From NCBI RefSeq assembly GCF_002099425.1, contig NW_018343992.1, forward strand, positions 432,001-496,000: DNA of 64,000 nucleotides, read 5' to 3'. Source of the DNA: Phascolarctos cinereus. Its lineage: Eukaryota > Chordata > Mammalia > Diprotodontia > Phascolarctidae. The notes beneath the pieces are model-generated. The model was not told the DNA's origin. It saw only the letters and a list, made by a program, of their open reading frames with translations, and did no database searches. The stretch's first letter is position 1. The number at the start of each line of letters is the position of its first letter. Shown here one piece after another: positions 31,665 to 43,399 of the stretch. A program made the translations under genes and the position numbers.

Positions 31665-32025
31665 AGCTATCAATTAGTCAATTAGCATTAATTAAGCAGC
31701 TACTGTGTGGCAGGCATCATGGTAAAAACTGGAGGTACAAAAAAGGCAGAAAAAAAAATCCTTGCCTTCACGGTTCTTATAGTCTCATGGTGTAGACAAC
31801 ATGCAAACAACCATGTACAAACAATATATGTAAGATAAATTGGTGGGAATGGGGCAGTCTGAGAAGGAAGACACTAAGATTAAAGAGGACTGAGAAAGAC
31901 TTCTTGCAGAAGGTAGGACTTCAGCAGGGATTTGAAGGAAGCCAATGAAGCCAGAAGGATGACACGAGAAAGGAGATTCCAGGTGTGAGTGACAGACAGT
32001 GAAAATGCTTGGAATCAGGAGATGA
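31665..32025 (-). repeat. L2-type LINE 3' end
   Basis: Reversed L2 3' region: GCAGCTACTGTGTGGCAGGC, ACAACATGCAAACAACCATG, ..CTTCTTGCAGAAGGTAGGAC, TTCAGCAGGGATTTGAAGGA, AGCCAATGAAGCCAGAAGGA. One of the longer copies in this window. Confidence 0.82.
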
Positions 32026-32577
32026 GGATTTACTTCATAAGAACAAAGGACATATGCATGCAAATATAAATCACAGATTTTGTTTAGGGCTCACCCTGGC
32101 CGTAACATATAATGTCATTTCAAATATCACCTAGGTTGCCCATCTCAGTAACCCTTACTGTTTTCTATGGACAATATAACCTGAACTCACAAGATCAGAA
32201 TGAGACATACCATCCTTGGACTTGGCCAATGTGTGGAGTAGAGACATGCTTTGCTTGACTGTGCCTGTTTGTTAAAAAGATTTTGTTTTTCTTCTTTTTT
32301 TCCCAATTGGGAGGCTGAAGAGGAGGTCTGAAGGATAACTCCCCTCCAAAAAAGGAAAGAAAAAAGGGTCACTGAAGCACTTTTTAAAAAAAAAAACTGC
32401 AGAGAGGTGAAGAGAAGGAAAGCTTTGAAACTAAGACTGAATTAATTATATATTTAAAAAGAAAAGCAAGATTTGTGGTTTCCTATACCATCCTCATCCT
32501 CTGCTCTACTTTGGATATAGAAATACTTATTCTATTTGCTGTTAAATTCAGAATTAAAAAATAATAGAAATTACTGA
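32026..32577. other. Unique intron
   Basis: No feature recognised apart from short A/T runs. Confidence 0.4.
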
Positions 32578-32781
32578 GACAGACTAGGGGAAGGGATATT
32601 CAGAATGCATGACATCTTGGGGTGGGGGAAGGGGGGAGATGGGGTGAAAATTTGGAACTCAAAAACTTGTATGGGGTGAAAATTTGGAACTCAAAAACTT
32701 GTGGAAGTGAATGTTGAAAACTAAAAATAAACAAATTTATATTTAAAAAAAGATAATTTGATTGGCATAGCAAAAAAAAAA
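32578..32781 (+). mobile_element. Very short L1 3' end with internal duplication
   Basis: L1 3' UTR tail (TTGGGGTGGGGGAAGGGGGG.., GAAAATTTGGAACTCAAAAA.., GTGAATGTTGAAAACTAAAA) with a 12-bp target-site duplication AGAAATTACTGA at 32566-32577 and 32782-32793. A 32-bp unit is perfectly repeated in tandem (32639-32670 and 32671-32702). After the first A-rich tail there is about 20 bp of other sequence (TTTGATTGGCATAGC) before a second poly-A. Confidence 0.92.
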
Positions 32782-32814
32782 AGAAATTACTGACAGAACA
32801 GCCAATCTCTGCTT

Positions 32815-33090
32815 GACATTTATATAGCACTTAAAAGCTTGCAAAGTACTTAAGATACATTATCTCAATTAAACCTCACAATCCTGTGAGTAGGTAGATG
32901 TTTTTTTCTTTGTTCAGACATGTTATTTCATTGGTACAGGAAACTCCCTGAAAACTTCATCTACCAACACAGATCAGCAACTAATGGGAAGTTAAGTGTC
33001 ATGCCTAGGGTCCAACAGACAATATGTGTCAGAAGCAGGGTATTATTGGTTTTGAGATTGCCTGTCTATCCACTAATCTACTCCACCCAA
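32815..33090 (-). repeat. Degenerate MIR, interrupted
   Basis: CATTTATATAGCACTTAAAA, TCTCAATTAAACCTCACAAT on the left and GGAAGTTAAGTGTCATGCCT..CAGAAGCAGGGTATTATTGG on the right are reversed MIR parts. About 75 bp between them (32900-32975) does not fit MIR. Confidence 0.6.
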
Positions 33091-33252
33091 ACAGGTAGGT
33101 ACACTACAGGTATTATCTCCATTTTTCAGATGAGAAAACAGGTTCAGAGACAGTTAAGTGACTTGCTTATGGTCCCAATGCTAATGAATGAGCCAGATGA
33201 GACTTGAATCAAGGTCTTTTCTAACTCTAACATTCTATTTTCTATACAATCC
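33091..33252 (-). repeat. MIR SINE fragment
   Basis: TATTATCTCCATTTTTCAGA, TGAGAAAACAGGTTCAGAGA, ..GAGACTTGAATCAAGGTCTT. Confidence 0.75.
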
Positions 33253-33339
33253 CTAGGTAACAATCCTAACAGATCAGCAGCTAATACTGGGGTTCTGCAA
33301 CAAAGTATAAATAGTATGGCTTCTATACAGTCAGTTATC

Positions 33340-33835
33340 TAGTCAGTCAGTCAATATTAGGAAAATCATTTTAGTGGCTCAATGGAGGATGGATTGAAGT
33401 GGGGAGAAACTTGAGGCTGGCAGACAGACCCACCAGCAGCTATTGCAATATTCAATGCATGAGGTGATAAGGACCTGCACCAGAGGGGCGGCAGTGTCAG
33501 ATGAGAGAAGGGGGTCTACACATGGGATGTGGAGCTGAAACAGACAGACTTTGGCAACAGACTGAATAAGAGTTAGTCTGGAATCCAGGATTACTATTAG
33601 GTTGTGAACCTGGGGGAGTGGGAAGATGGTGTTGCCATCTACAGTAAAATGGAAGGAGAAAGGGGGGGAAAGTTTAGGAGAAAAGATAATGAGTTCTGTT
33701 TTGGACATTGCCAGTTTATAATGTCTACTGGACACCCCAGGCAGAGATGTCTGAAAAGCAGTTGGAGAAGCAAGACTAGAGGTCAGCAGGGAGGTTAGGG
33801 AAGGATAGAACCATCAGCACAGAAATGCTAATTAA
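33340..33835 (-). repeat. L2-clade LINE, ORF2 C-terminal region
   Basis: The minus strand encodes a reverse-transcriptase end of the CR1/L2 clade over 33735-33379 (..LAMSKTELIIFSPKL.., ..TVDGNTIFPLPQVHNL, IVILDSRLTL.., ..VLITSCIEYCNSCWW). The 118-codon frame is a repeat remnant, not a host gene. Confidence 0.88.
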
Positions 33836-34009
33836 ATCCAGGGGAGCTTAGTTTGGCTGACTCAGTCACTGGGGTTGTTTTTAGTTAAATCCAGCTGATG
33901 CCCTTCCAGAAGTTTTCACTCATAATTTACACCACATTTAATACTATATCAACATACTGGGTGTGGATTAAAAAGTTTTAAGCTCATTTTTTCTTTCAGA
34001 TGTAGTGTA
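33836..34009. other. Unique intron
   Basis: No feature recognised. Confidence 0.4.
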
Positions 34010-34110
34010 TTCAATCAATCAACAGACTGCCAGACACTGTGTTAGGTGCTAGGTATATAAATAAGAAGGAAACAATCCCTACTCTCAAGGCTCCTCAGTT
34101 AAGCAGATTT
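34010..34110 (-). repeat. L2 3' end
   Basis: AATCAATCAACAGACTGCCA, GACACTGTGTTAGGTGCTAG.., ..CCCTACTCTCAAGGCTCCTC. Confidence 0.7.
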
Positions 34111-34154
34111 TAAACCAAACTGCCAAAGAACCTTTTATATGAGGTTATGTCTGA

Positions 34155-34242
34155 CAGAGTGTAAGCCCCTTAAGATTTGGGATTGTTTAATTTTGTTTTC
34201 ATCTTTTTCTCCCAGGGATTTGGCATTTATAAATGTTTGTTG
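34155..34242 (+). repeat. L2 3' end
   Basis: GAGTGTAAGCCCCTTAAGAT.., ..GGGATTTGGCATTTATAAAT, GTTTGTTGACTAATTC. Opposite in orientation to the copy just left of it. Confidence 0.7.
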
Positions 34243-34271
34243 ACTAATTCATGGTGACTGAAGGTTACCAA

Positions 34272-34460
34272 AGGATAGAGAACTGGAAAAGTCCTTAGAG
34301 ACAGTTAACTCAATTCCCTTATTTTACACCTGAGGAAACTAAGTCCTAGAGAAGATCCGTTACTTGCCCAACATCACCTAGGTAGTAAGTAACAGTACTG
34401 AGATACAAAGACAGGTCCTCTGATACCTTCCAAATCTTGTGCTATTTATCTTGTGCCTTA
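34272..34460 (-). repeat. MIR3-like SINE
   Basis: GAACTGGAAAAGTCCTTAGA, TTATTTTACACCTGAGGAAA, CTTGCCCAACATCACCTAGG, ..CAGGTCCTCTGATACCTTCC. Confidence 0.75.
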
Positions 34461-34979
34461 CTGACTTCACTAAATGATGATAACTATGCTCAAGAGGATA
34501 ATGACCCCAGGGCCTCTGGAACACAGGTTTCATCCATTCCTCCTCCTCCCATAATCAACCTTACCTTTCTCCTGAAGCAAAACTGATCTCTTCCTCTGTG
34601 CTCCCAAACTTAATACCTTCCCTGTAGCATTTATCACAGTTGGCCTGGAATTGTAGTAATTTAAGGATATGTCCTTTCCCGTCTACATAACTGTACATTT
34701 CTTACGATCCAGAATGGTTCCTCTCTCTACCTCCCACAGGGCTTAGAATGGTACCTTGCAAATACTAAATGATAGTTTTGTTTTATTAAATATGCTTCCT
34801 AATTATAAGATAAAAAGGACACATACATTTTAACAAATGATTTTGTAATTAGAGAGCTTCATAATACAATTTCTCACAATCATCACACAACTAGACTACT
34901 GAAATATACCAATTGTAAGTTTCAAATCCAAGATAAGCATATTTTGAAAATGTAACTGAATAAAATATGAAAGTAAGAC
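34461..34979. other. Intron with a weak L2-like tail
   Basis: 34650-34790 loosely resembles the plus-strand L2 3' end (..ATTTCTTACGATCCAGAATG.., ..GGGCTTAGAATGGTACCTTG). The rest is unique. Confidence 0.4.
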
Positions 34980-35085
34980 AGTAGAAGAAAGAGCACTAGA
35001 CAGAGTAAGATGGCCTAGGTTTGTCACTGGCCTCCCATTAAATATCGGAGTGAATGTGGCTTCATCCTTAATTTGTTATCTAACT
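34980..35085 (+). repeat. MIR fragment
   Basis: AGAAAGAGCACTAGACAGAG..GGTTTGTCACTGGCCTCCCA resembles a MIR 5' half. Confidence 0.5.
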
Positions 35086-35091
35086 AGATGG

Positions 35092-35250
35092 TAGAATCAT
35101 AGGTTGAGAACTAGAAGGAAACTTAGATGTCCACCCTCTCAATTTAGATGTGAGAACTGTTGCCCAAAGCACAGGTGATAAACAATTGAGCCAAGATTCC
35201 AATCAAGGTCCTTTAACTCAAAATGTGACTGCTTTCCTCCCAAGCTCTAA
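35092..35250 (-). repeat. MIR3-like SINE
   Basis: AGAATCATAGGTTGAGAACT, AGAAGGAAACTTAGATGTCC.., ..CCAATCAAGGTCCTTTAACT. Confidence 0.65.
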
Positions 35251-35558
35251 ACATGCAATTAATTCTATGGTTGCATGGCTGGCACAGTAATATCTTTAGA
35301 GTGTGATCTACTTTGGACAGCAAATAAGGCAGTTTTTAAAGCTAAAGATTGATCCTACTATCTATGTGAAAAGAAAAGGAAGATAGAAGACCTGATATAT
35401 TGCATAATCTTTTTTCTGTTCTAACAGGTGGATGCAAATGTTCATCCTATTTAATGCTTAATTTTAGAATAAAAATTTAAAAATTAATTTTAAAATGTAT
35501 TTACTTTAAAAGGGTATTTTTAAACTGCTTCTTGCCCCCTTTATACTGAAATATCTTT
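35251..35558. other. Unique intron
   Basis: AT-rich, no feature recognised. Confidence 0.4.
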
Positions 35559-35559
35559 A

Positions 35560-35605
35560 ATCAATCAATAAGCATTTATTAAGGACCTACTTTGTCTCTG
35601 ATTTA
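35560..35605 (-). repeat. L2 3' tail fragment
   Basis: AATCAATCAATAAGCATTTA then TTAAGGACCTACTTTGTCTC. Confidence 0.6.
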
Positions 35606-35880
35606 TAACCGATCTAATGTGCATTTAAGACAGCATCACTACAACATACAGCATCACTCATGACAATATTTTTTAACCTAGCAAAATTTAGCACTAATAT
35701 TTTCTGAAGCATCACATTAGAAGGAACCAGACTCAAGAAAACCACTAGACACAGGAATACTAACATCTCCTATTTGGGAAAGCTTCCTTTCTTGAATTAA
35801 AACTTTATACTGATTCCCTCAGAACATCAACAATCTGTCACATAAAGAAAAGTACTTAATCATTTGTTTGGTCTTTTGTT

Positions 35881-35893
35881 ATCTCTCTCTCTT

Positions 35894-35965
<72 letters not shown>

Positions 35966-36076
35966 TCCCTCTCGATATAATATATATATATATATATACA
36001 CACACATACACACACACACATACACACATTTAGATAGATAGATAGATAGATATAGATAGATAGACAGATAGATATA
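35881..36076 (+). repeat. Compound microsatellite: CT/GTCT/CT/TA/CA/GATA
   Basis: Six adjoining tracts in about 195 bp: (CT)n, (GTCT)n at 35895-35922, (CT)n, (TA)n at 35981-35998, (CA)n and (GATA)n at 36033-36073. Open frames over it are artefacts. Confidence 0.96.
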
Positions 36077-36599
36077 GTAGCTTTCCTTCCCCATCCTTAC
36101 AGTCCCAAGAGAAAGTTTAATTTATATTAAGCTTAGAAATATTCTAAAATCCATTGGCTCTTTTTTTGGCCTAGAAACAACAGAAGGAAATGACAAAGAA
36201 ATACACAGCATTCACAAAGATAAGAGAATATGCCTGAGGAAATAGGTGGGCCTAAAAACAAAGATGTATATGCTATGCCAAGTAACCCTGCTCAAGAAAG
36301 CACCATATTCAATTCTTAGCAAGAGGCTTTGTTCAGAAATAGCTACTGAATGTTCAAAACATTTTTATTATCTGTCTTTCATATATTTTGGTATATTATT
36401 ATAAATTAATAATTTCCAATAAACAGAAGTTTAAAAAATTACTTATTTGTCCTTAAAATAAAAATTAACTAGAAATATTTAAAATACTTGTGATAGCAAT
36501 CTTGTAAAAAAAAATCCACTAAGTACTCTACCTGGCCCATGGAATTTCATAGGTAATATTCATGTTGATCATCTTTATACTTTTAGCCTATATTTTGAG
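36077..36599. other. Unique intron
   Basis: AT-rich, no repeat recognised. Confidence 0.4.
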
Positions 36600-36768
36600 T
36601 GAGAAGGCATTTCAGTGATCACAGAGCCAACCTCCTACTCAGATGAGGAAATTGGGATCCAAAGAATTAATAGTCACACAGGTGACAAATAGAAGCCCAA
36701 GGATTCAAATCTTAATCCTTTGACTTTACACCCAGTGTTTTTTTCCCACTGTTTTCTACCACATTTCA
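36600..36768 (-). repeat. MIR3-like SINE
   Basis: GGCATTTCAGTGATCACAGA, CAGATGAGGAAATTGGGATC, TAGTCACACAGGTGACAAAT, ..TTCAAATCTTAATCCTTTGA. Confidence 0.7.
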
Positions 36769-39149
36769 AACTAGAGTTCCTTCACAAACTTAAGATTAGT
36801 TGAGGTTTCAGTGCTAAGCTAAGTCCAGAACCTAATTTTCCTCCTTTATTTCTGTTAAATTCTTGATTTATGAATTGCTCTCTCCTCACAGCATACACCC
36901 AATATCTCTACAATTCAACTCTACACAAACAGAAATACAATCATTCTAGTTGAAAATATGAATTAAGTTAAATTTCTTTAGATTTAGGAACAGGCTAGAA
37001 CCAGCAGGCAATAAATGGCAATCAGCATCACTGGAGGAAATAGCCATATGTATGTGATCACAGATCCATTTGAGTATTTCATGACTATATGCATATGTCC
37101 AATAATTAGTCAATTTTACATGTTTAACAATTTCTCTTAAATGTGAAGCCTAAGGAATCTTATTGTTTCAAACATCAGCACAAATGCTAAATCTCATATG
37201 CAATCCATTAAATATTCCAACTTTTTTTCCCCTTTTAATTTGTGATCTAGAGTTTCTGTTGGAAGAAAAAAAGAAAATTCAAACCTGACTTCAATTCATT
37301 CATCACAGAAGCACCTTCTACAAAAGTATTTGAAGTGTCCAATTTATTATATATATTTACAATATGCTTTGAGTATGACAATTCTTTTCTTGGGGAAATA
37401 TTCAAGACATATGTAATGGAGTTCAAATTCAGGACAGCACTTTAGTTGCTAAGTAGTCTAACAATACTGTCAACTCTTAATTATTCAGAAATGACTTGGA
37501 GTTTCCACTGCACCACAATACAGATATGGTCAAGTGAGGAACATGGTCAGAGCTGTCACAGAATTAGATGTGGTTTGTGTTTATGTGCATAAGTATAAAT
37601 CTCTACTCTAATGCAGTCTGTATTAAGGATTCAAATAATTAATTTTTTTTTAATTATCTAAACCTTTCTTTCATCCACTGGAACAGGAATGATAAAAGGA
37701 CATACTTTCAAACAAATCATTATCAGTACATTCAAGACCTTAGGTATATAGTCATTTGGATGTTCTTCTCAAATTGCACATTATGGCTCCTAACCAATAC
37801 AATTTCAAGGGTCAACAATCATTGTTTAAAATCTCTCAAGAAAGACCATAAGTAGATTAAATACACAAATATATTCTTTTTACAATATCTAAGTTGAATT
37901 GATTTAACAATGTACCTACTACCTATGGCTTCCAAACGCAGGTTTTATTGTTTGTTTTTTTTATATTACATGCTCAAATGGTTAAGTTCCTCTTCTTACC
38001 TCCAAGGTTTCTTTTTTCCCCCCTTCATTTATCAAACCTAGTGATTTTCTTCCAAAAGACATATGAATCAGAGGCAGAAAACAAGACATTCCAGATCCAC
38101 CCCCTTCTCTTTCTCACTAATGACATCATTAAGCCTGTCTATTTATAATTTCACCATCTGAACTCACAACCCACACGGATCACTGGATTTGTACAGTTGT
38201 TAATCCTGACAGTGTCTGATTAAAGTAATTAAAGTAAGCAGGAGTAACTTATGTCTGCTTTTGCTAATTCTGAAATTAAATATTTAGATAACCATTAAAA
38301 CTAAATTTTATTTCTTTTATATTGCTATAACAAACTGATTTAAAATGTAGTTTCAGAATACGTCACAAGGCTATACTTTTACAGATACATTGACCATTGC
38401 TGTTTTGGCCCCGCCCTATCAGGTTTTCATTATCTTCCCACTTCTAAAGAAACCTCTTCTTTTTGCTAAATACTAGTCAGCTATGCAATAATGAATACTT
38501 AGATCAGTGCTCCAAGAGCTGAATTCCCTGGAAATCTGGTGTTCCCCACAATATGAAAATGGATTCCATGAGAAAAAATGCCAAATTTCACCAAAAATAC
38601 CAATATTTTCTCTATTTGTCTCCTTTCTTCTTGAGGTGCAAGAACCTCCAATCGAAATAAACTGAGGTTTTAACTAAGGCAATCTTTTCAGTACCCACAA
38701 CTATTTCACTCAAATAACATTAGCATCTAGGAAGGCATTTATTTTCACTATAATTTCAGGTTTCATCTGACATTTATATCAAACCGGGCATATACTTAAG
38801 AGGTAGCATTGGTATGATTTGTAATAGAATGGAATCTCTACTATACAACACTGCATAAATAGAAATACCATAATGCTAACTGGAGAGACAAGTCATGTTA
38901 TGTGTTCTTCAGATTCAGCCAGTTAGCAAAGTAGGATGTATCATTCTCAGTGAAGTTCTGAAATCAAGGGCAAGGCAAGGCAAACGTTTTATTGCCTGTT
39001 CCCCTATACAAAGTGATCTCCTGAAACTATGCTTAATGCTTATCTGCTCCAATCAAAAGCTATTCATGTTTTTAAAAATATTAAAGGACCTCTGAATAAA
39101 TTCTGCTTTTAAAATGTATTTAGGAGAATAACTTAGGGTACTATGTCTT
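36769..39149. other. Repeat-poor intron interval (2.4 kb)
   Basis: No SINE, LINE or DNA transposon recognised for about 2.4 kb, in a window where repeats are otherwise dense in most parts. No exon, CpG cluster or long frame. Function unknown; it could simply be old unique sequence. Confidence 0.5.
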
Positions 39150-39372
39150 AATGAAAGCAAGGTAAGATAGAAAGAGAGCTGAAGTAAGTCCAAGGTTGCC
39201 AGACCATCTTCACCATCGTCCAGTCAATGATGCCGGATATGTTACTAAACTCCTATAAATCTCAGTTTCTTCGTCTGAGACATATGGATAACAGGAGCAC
39301 AATGCTCCCTGTCAGAGGGTTCTTACAATGATAAGCAGCTCCTTCCAATTCCAAAATTATTCTAATAAGTCT
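39150..39372 (+). repeat. Degenerate MIR/THER SINE
   Basis: ..TAAATCTCAGTTTCTTCGTC, TGAGACATATGGATAACAGG, ..GCAGCTCCTTCCAATTCCAA resemble the 3' two-thirds of a THER-type SINE. Confidence 0.55.
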
Positions 39373-40552
39373 TAAAATTCTATGAAATGCATAAAAGTTA
39401 AAAGCACACTTTAAGTGGAAAAGTTCCAAACAAGAGTACTGTATTTATAAACATTGTTGCTGCCCTTTATACAGAGCTGTACCATGGCTATACCTCTGAA
39501 AGCTTCTTAAAATAGTTTCTGAAAGAAGTCTGATAACATTAGTTCCATTTGGGGGGGAGGAGGTTGTTGGTTTTGGATATAATTCAGAAGACAAGGAGGA
39601 CATTTAGAAATAGTCTTTTACCCTCCCCAACAATACAAATGAAGTTTGGGCAGTGCATGACTTTTCTATGTCATAAAGGAACAATGGGTAACAAACAATT
39701 CAGTCTCAAACATATTAATTCAAAGAGGTGGAGATTCTTCCTCTTTCTTTCTGCTACTGTAAGAATGTTAACCAAAAATAAAGGAGATTACATAGAACCT
39801 CCTTAAATACCAAAAACACAATAGCAGATTTTTCTAGTTTTTTTTTCCTAGAGTAGAACTAATAATAACAATGTGCAAATTTCCCCTGTGATTTAAAATT
39901 CTCCATTTAAAAACATACATACTAGGAAGAAAATAAAAAACAAATTATGAAATGATACTTTATAAATCTTATTAACTATAAATATATCTATCTATATACA
40001 TATATATTATTCTATATATATACTTACAGTATTACCTTAAAGCCTTCATAAAAAAGGTATCATTCACTTGGACACTCCCTGCATCTGAGACTGCAAGACC
40101 AACTGCCTGCTTCTGTTAACACTCATGATAAACAGTAGCATAAGTAAGTACCAGGCACTTCCTGACACTAGCAAATATCTTTTTTTTTAAAGGAATTTAC
40201 TGATCTCACAAAATTCTTCTTGGAAGTAGTACTTTCACAGCATTTTTTTTAAAAAGGTAAAGTATTTCCTATAGTAATCCTTAAAAAAAACACTTCTTCC
40301 AGATAGATTATTTGAATTGCATAGAAGACATAATTTTATTGCTTCTATGGTCTTATTCTACTTCACGTATGCTTCTAGAATATCAGTTTGTATACCTTTA
40401 TAATTCTAACATCTACCCAGAAAATGGAATTTTTAAAATAAGTACCAGAAAATGTATACAGCATTTAAGATTAATTACATGCCATAGGGAGAAAATATTC
40501 TAAAAATTAATTGGATTGTAATAAAAGAATAGATACCGGTTTAAATTATGAC
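39373..40552. other. Unique intron
   Basis: No repeat recognised except AT-rich low-complexity sequence near 39980-40025. Confidence 0.42.
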
Positions 40553-40665
40553 TCTTTTTGCTACCTTTATAACTTCCAGCAAGTCACTTTACCTTTTAGG
40601 GCCTCAGTTTTCTTATTTGTCAAATGAAATTGTTGAAACCAAATAGGCATACCTTACAAGAAAGC
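40553..40665 (+). repeat. MIR fragment
   Basis: TTCCAGCAAGTCACTTTACC, TTTTAGGGCCTCAGTTTTCT, TATTTGTCAAATGAAATTGT. Confidence 0.7.
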
Positions 40666-40813
40666 ACTCTATTTAAAGCTTGAAAAAAAATAAAGGAAAT
40701 AGGATCAATTGTTGACATTTTTAAAAAAGCCAAGAACAAAAATCCTTTCTGTTTTAACTGTTATTTTGTAGCCTCTATCTTCAAGCAAAAAGCAGAAGCA
40801 GAATGATGTAGTA

Positions 40814-41277
40814 TAGTGCTTCTCTAAGTTTTTTGATCTCAGGATACATTTATACTCTTAATTAATGAGGATCTCAAAGAGTTTTTATGTGGATTATATA
40901 TGTTAATTTTTACTGTATTAGAAATTAAAATGGATACATCTTAAAATATGTATATGATAAACTCATTGTGAAAAATAACTTTTCTAAAACAACAAAATTT
41001 AGTGAGAAGAGATATATTTACATATTTCTGCAAATCTCTTTGATGTCTGACTTAATACCTGAACAGCTGGATTCTTATATTCTTATATCTGCTTTTGCAT
41101 TTAATGTTTCAATGTATTTGGTTGGAATGTATAAAGAAAATCCTGTCTTACACCGATATACAGTTGCAAAAGAAAGAAGTATTTTAAGAATCAAATATAT
41201 TCTTAGTATTATTATGAAATTAGTTTTGATTTCAGGGAACCCCAGGGAGTCCAGAGACCACTCTTTGAGAACCACTG
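40814..41277 (+). mobile_element. hAT-type DNA transposon, non-autonomous, ancient
   Basis: Left end TAGTGCTTCTCTAAGTTTTT and right end CTCTTTGAGAACCACTG are inverted copies of the hAT-type terminus C/TAGTGGTTCTCAAAG (about 12 of 14 matching). The interior (CTCAGGATACATTTATACTC.., GAGGATCTCAAAGAGTTTTT.., GTCTGACTTAATACCTGAAC..) matches a mammal-wide hAT family I recall but cannot name with certainty. About 464 bp, no long frame. Confidence 0.82.
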
Positions 41278-41324
41278 GTACAACAGAGGGCCAGATTTGG
41301 CTTATGATGAATATTTGAGGTATA

Positions 41325-41426
41325 ATGGTGGTCAAGTCACTTAAACTTCCAGTGCCCCAGGGCAATATTCTAAGACTACAAATTGACAGACAGTTGCCTA
41401 TCTCCACTGGTAAAGGAAGTTCCCTT
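41325..41426 (+). repeat. THER-type SINE fragment
   Basis: GGTCAAGTCACTTAAACTTC, CAGTGCCCCAGGGCAATATT.., ..GCCTATCTCCACTGGTAAAG, GAAGTTCCCTTCCTGAAG. Same family as the SINE at 11950. Confidence 0.75.
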
Positions 41427-41488
41427 CCTGAAGCACAGCACAGTGCGTGGCACATAGTAGGTGCTTAATAAATGTTTACAGACCAACT
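41427..41488 (+). repeat. L2/MIR 3' tail
   Basis: CAGCACAGTGCGTGGCACAT, AGTAGGTGCTTAATAAATGT. Confidence 0.75.
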
Positions 41489-43398
41489 TTAACTCCTTAT
41501 ATAAATGAAATTAAAAGTCCATACTGTTACCCCACCTCAGCCCAAACCCTCACTCCCAAAATCTACTAAGTAGTTAGGACCCAACCAGTTTCTTCCATAA
41601 TCGTAGTACTGCAACCCTCATTGCAACAGAATAAGGCTAGATCCAGAGCTAACATCCCATGGGTACACCTCATTGCCTTCTCAGCTCTGGATAAATATTA
41701 AATCAAGCAGTATCAAATCTACAGAGTTGGCCTTTACAGGAAATGCTGATGGAATGTAACTGGCACAAATATTATGACTACTGGTACAACAATTCCAACC
41801 AGAAGAGAAACCAAGTCAAAAATCCCAATAAATACAGCACTATTTTAACCACAGGTACACTCCAGAACACACTCATTCATACTGATACTTTATAAAATAT
41901 GCATTTTTCTCTACCAGTAAAAGGATATTTGCTTTCATATAGCTACAGTCTGGGTGAAAATAAGAACTCTTGCTAAGCAATATAAAACATGTTCAGTTTG
42001 TTTTTGATGATCTTATTTCTTATGAAGGTCACATTTTCCATTGACATAAAGGTTTTAAATATTCAGCTAATGTCTTCTAAGCACAATAGGGTGAGAGTGG
42101 GGGGGGGCCGGCTGAGCACGAATCTCTGGTTACTCCATAGATCCATAGCCTGAATTATCATCCAAATTAAAGTATTAAGAGTTAATAGATAGACAGCTAC
42201 AAAGATGGAAAAAGTGTTTATATATATGTATGTATATATAAAATTGGTTTTCCTGTAACTTACTTATTGAATTGAAAATTAAATAATAAGCCTTTTTAAT
42301 ATTAATAGGATGTTATAGGTTTATTGGATGAAGATATCATATCACAAAGACCATTCCAGAGAGGAATACAGATTAACTCCAGATATTAAAAAAAAATACT
42401 AGAAACAATGCAAATTGCTAACTAGTGTTTTAAGTAGCTTTACTCCACACAAAAATACCACGAACAAAGAACAAAAATTTGTCATCACTTGACAGTTCTA
42501 AAGGATAGCTTAAATAGGAATCAAATAGTGACACAGAAGTAAAAATATTCACTATCTCTCTCATTTCTCTCTTCAACAGGACTTCACTGCATTAATTGGC
42601 TGGGCAAAACTTTACACACTACTATATTTTCCAATCTTCTGTTTTCCCATAGGATTAAGAATCAGAATGTCTTTTTTTTCCTCTTTAGCTTGAGGAACAA
42701 TGTTTGATGATCTCTCTTCCAATACTGGGAGTTACTACCATTCATATCTGTACAATTGACTCCCCCTTAAAAGAAAAATCAAGATGTATTCTACAGAGAT
42801 TTGAATCAAACTTAATAAAAACAGGATTTTTTCTTAATAGCTCTTAATGAGCTGATCCACCCTATCTGTGCCACTTCCCAGAGGCACATAGCCTATTACA
42901 TTACTGCTTTGCACAACCTCACACACACATGTTCAGACAGGTGTGTTTGGTTAGAGGAGGAAAAAGATCTCATATGAACCCTCTATACAACCAAGGTTCT
43001 TCACTCTCCTAATTAAAGACTGAGAGAGGTTAGCACTCTCCTTTAGATCTTTCCAAACTAGATATGGTCCCAATGTTTCCTTCTAGGATGAAGAATTATA
43101 TTTGAAGAGAGAGAAGATGAGCTAGAGAATTAGGAAGGGAAAGGAGAAAATAAAAGATCTATCAGCAGGACACATAAGTTGGGCCACACCTTAATTGCTC
43201 CCCAGGTGAATTTTTATTTAGTATTTGAGGTACAGAAGTATGAAGGCTTGTTTGATGCCTTTATAAATTAAAAGGTAAAATAATTAAAAGCCCTTCACTC
43301 CTGGTTACTTCTAATCTTTTTCTGTTTTTATTTTCATGGCAGGTTACTTTTTTAAGAATCTAGTATATTACTCCACCCTTCTTTCTACTTCAAGATTT
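41489..43398. other. Repeat-poor intron interval (1.9 kb)
   Basis: No repeat family recognised. A G run with CCGGC at about 42098-42113 is a small GC spot. No exon seen. Confidence 0.45.
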
Positions 43399-43399
43399 C

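Noticed and set aside
33379-33735. 118-codon minus frame as a gene
   Set aside because: Matches the reverse-transcriptase end of an L2-clade LINE (TVDGNTIFPLPQVHNL..).
41075-41455. 126-codon minus frame across a hAT fossil and a SINE
   Set aside because: It spans the junction of unrelated repeats, so it cannot be one conserved protein.
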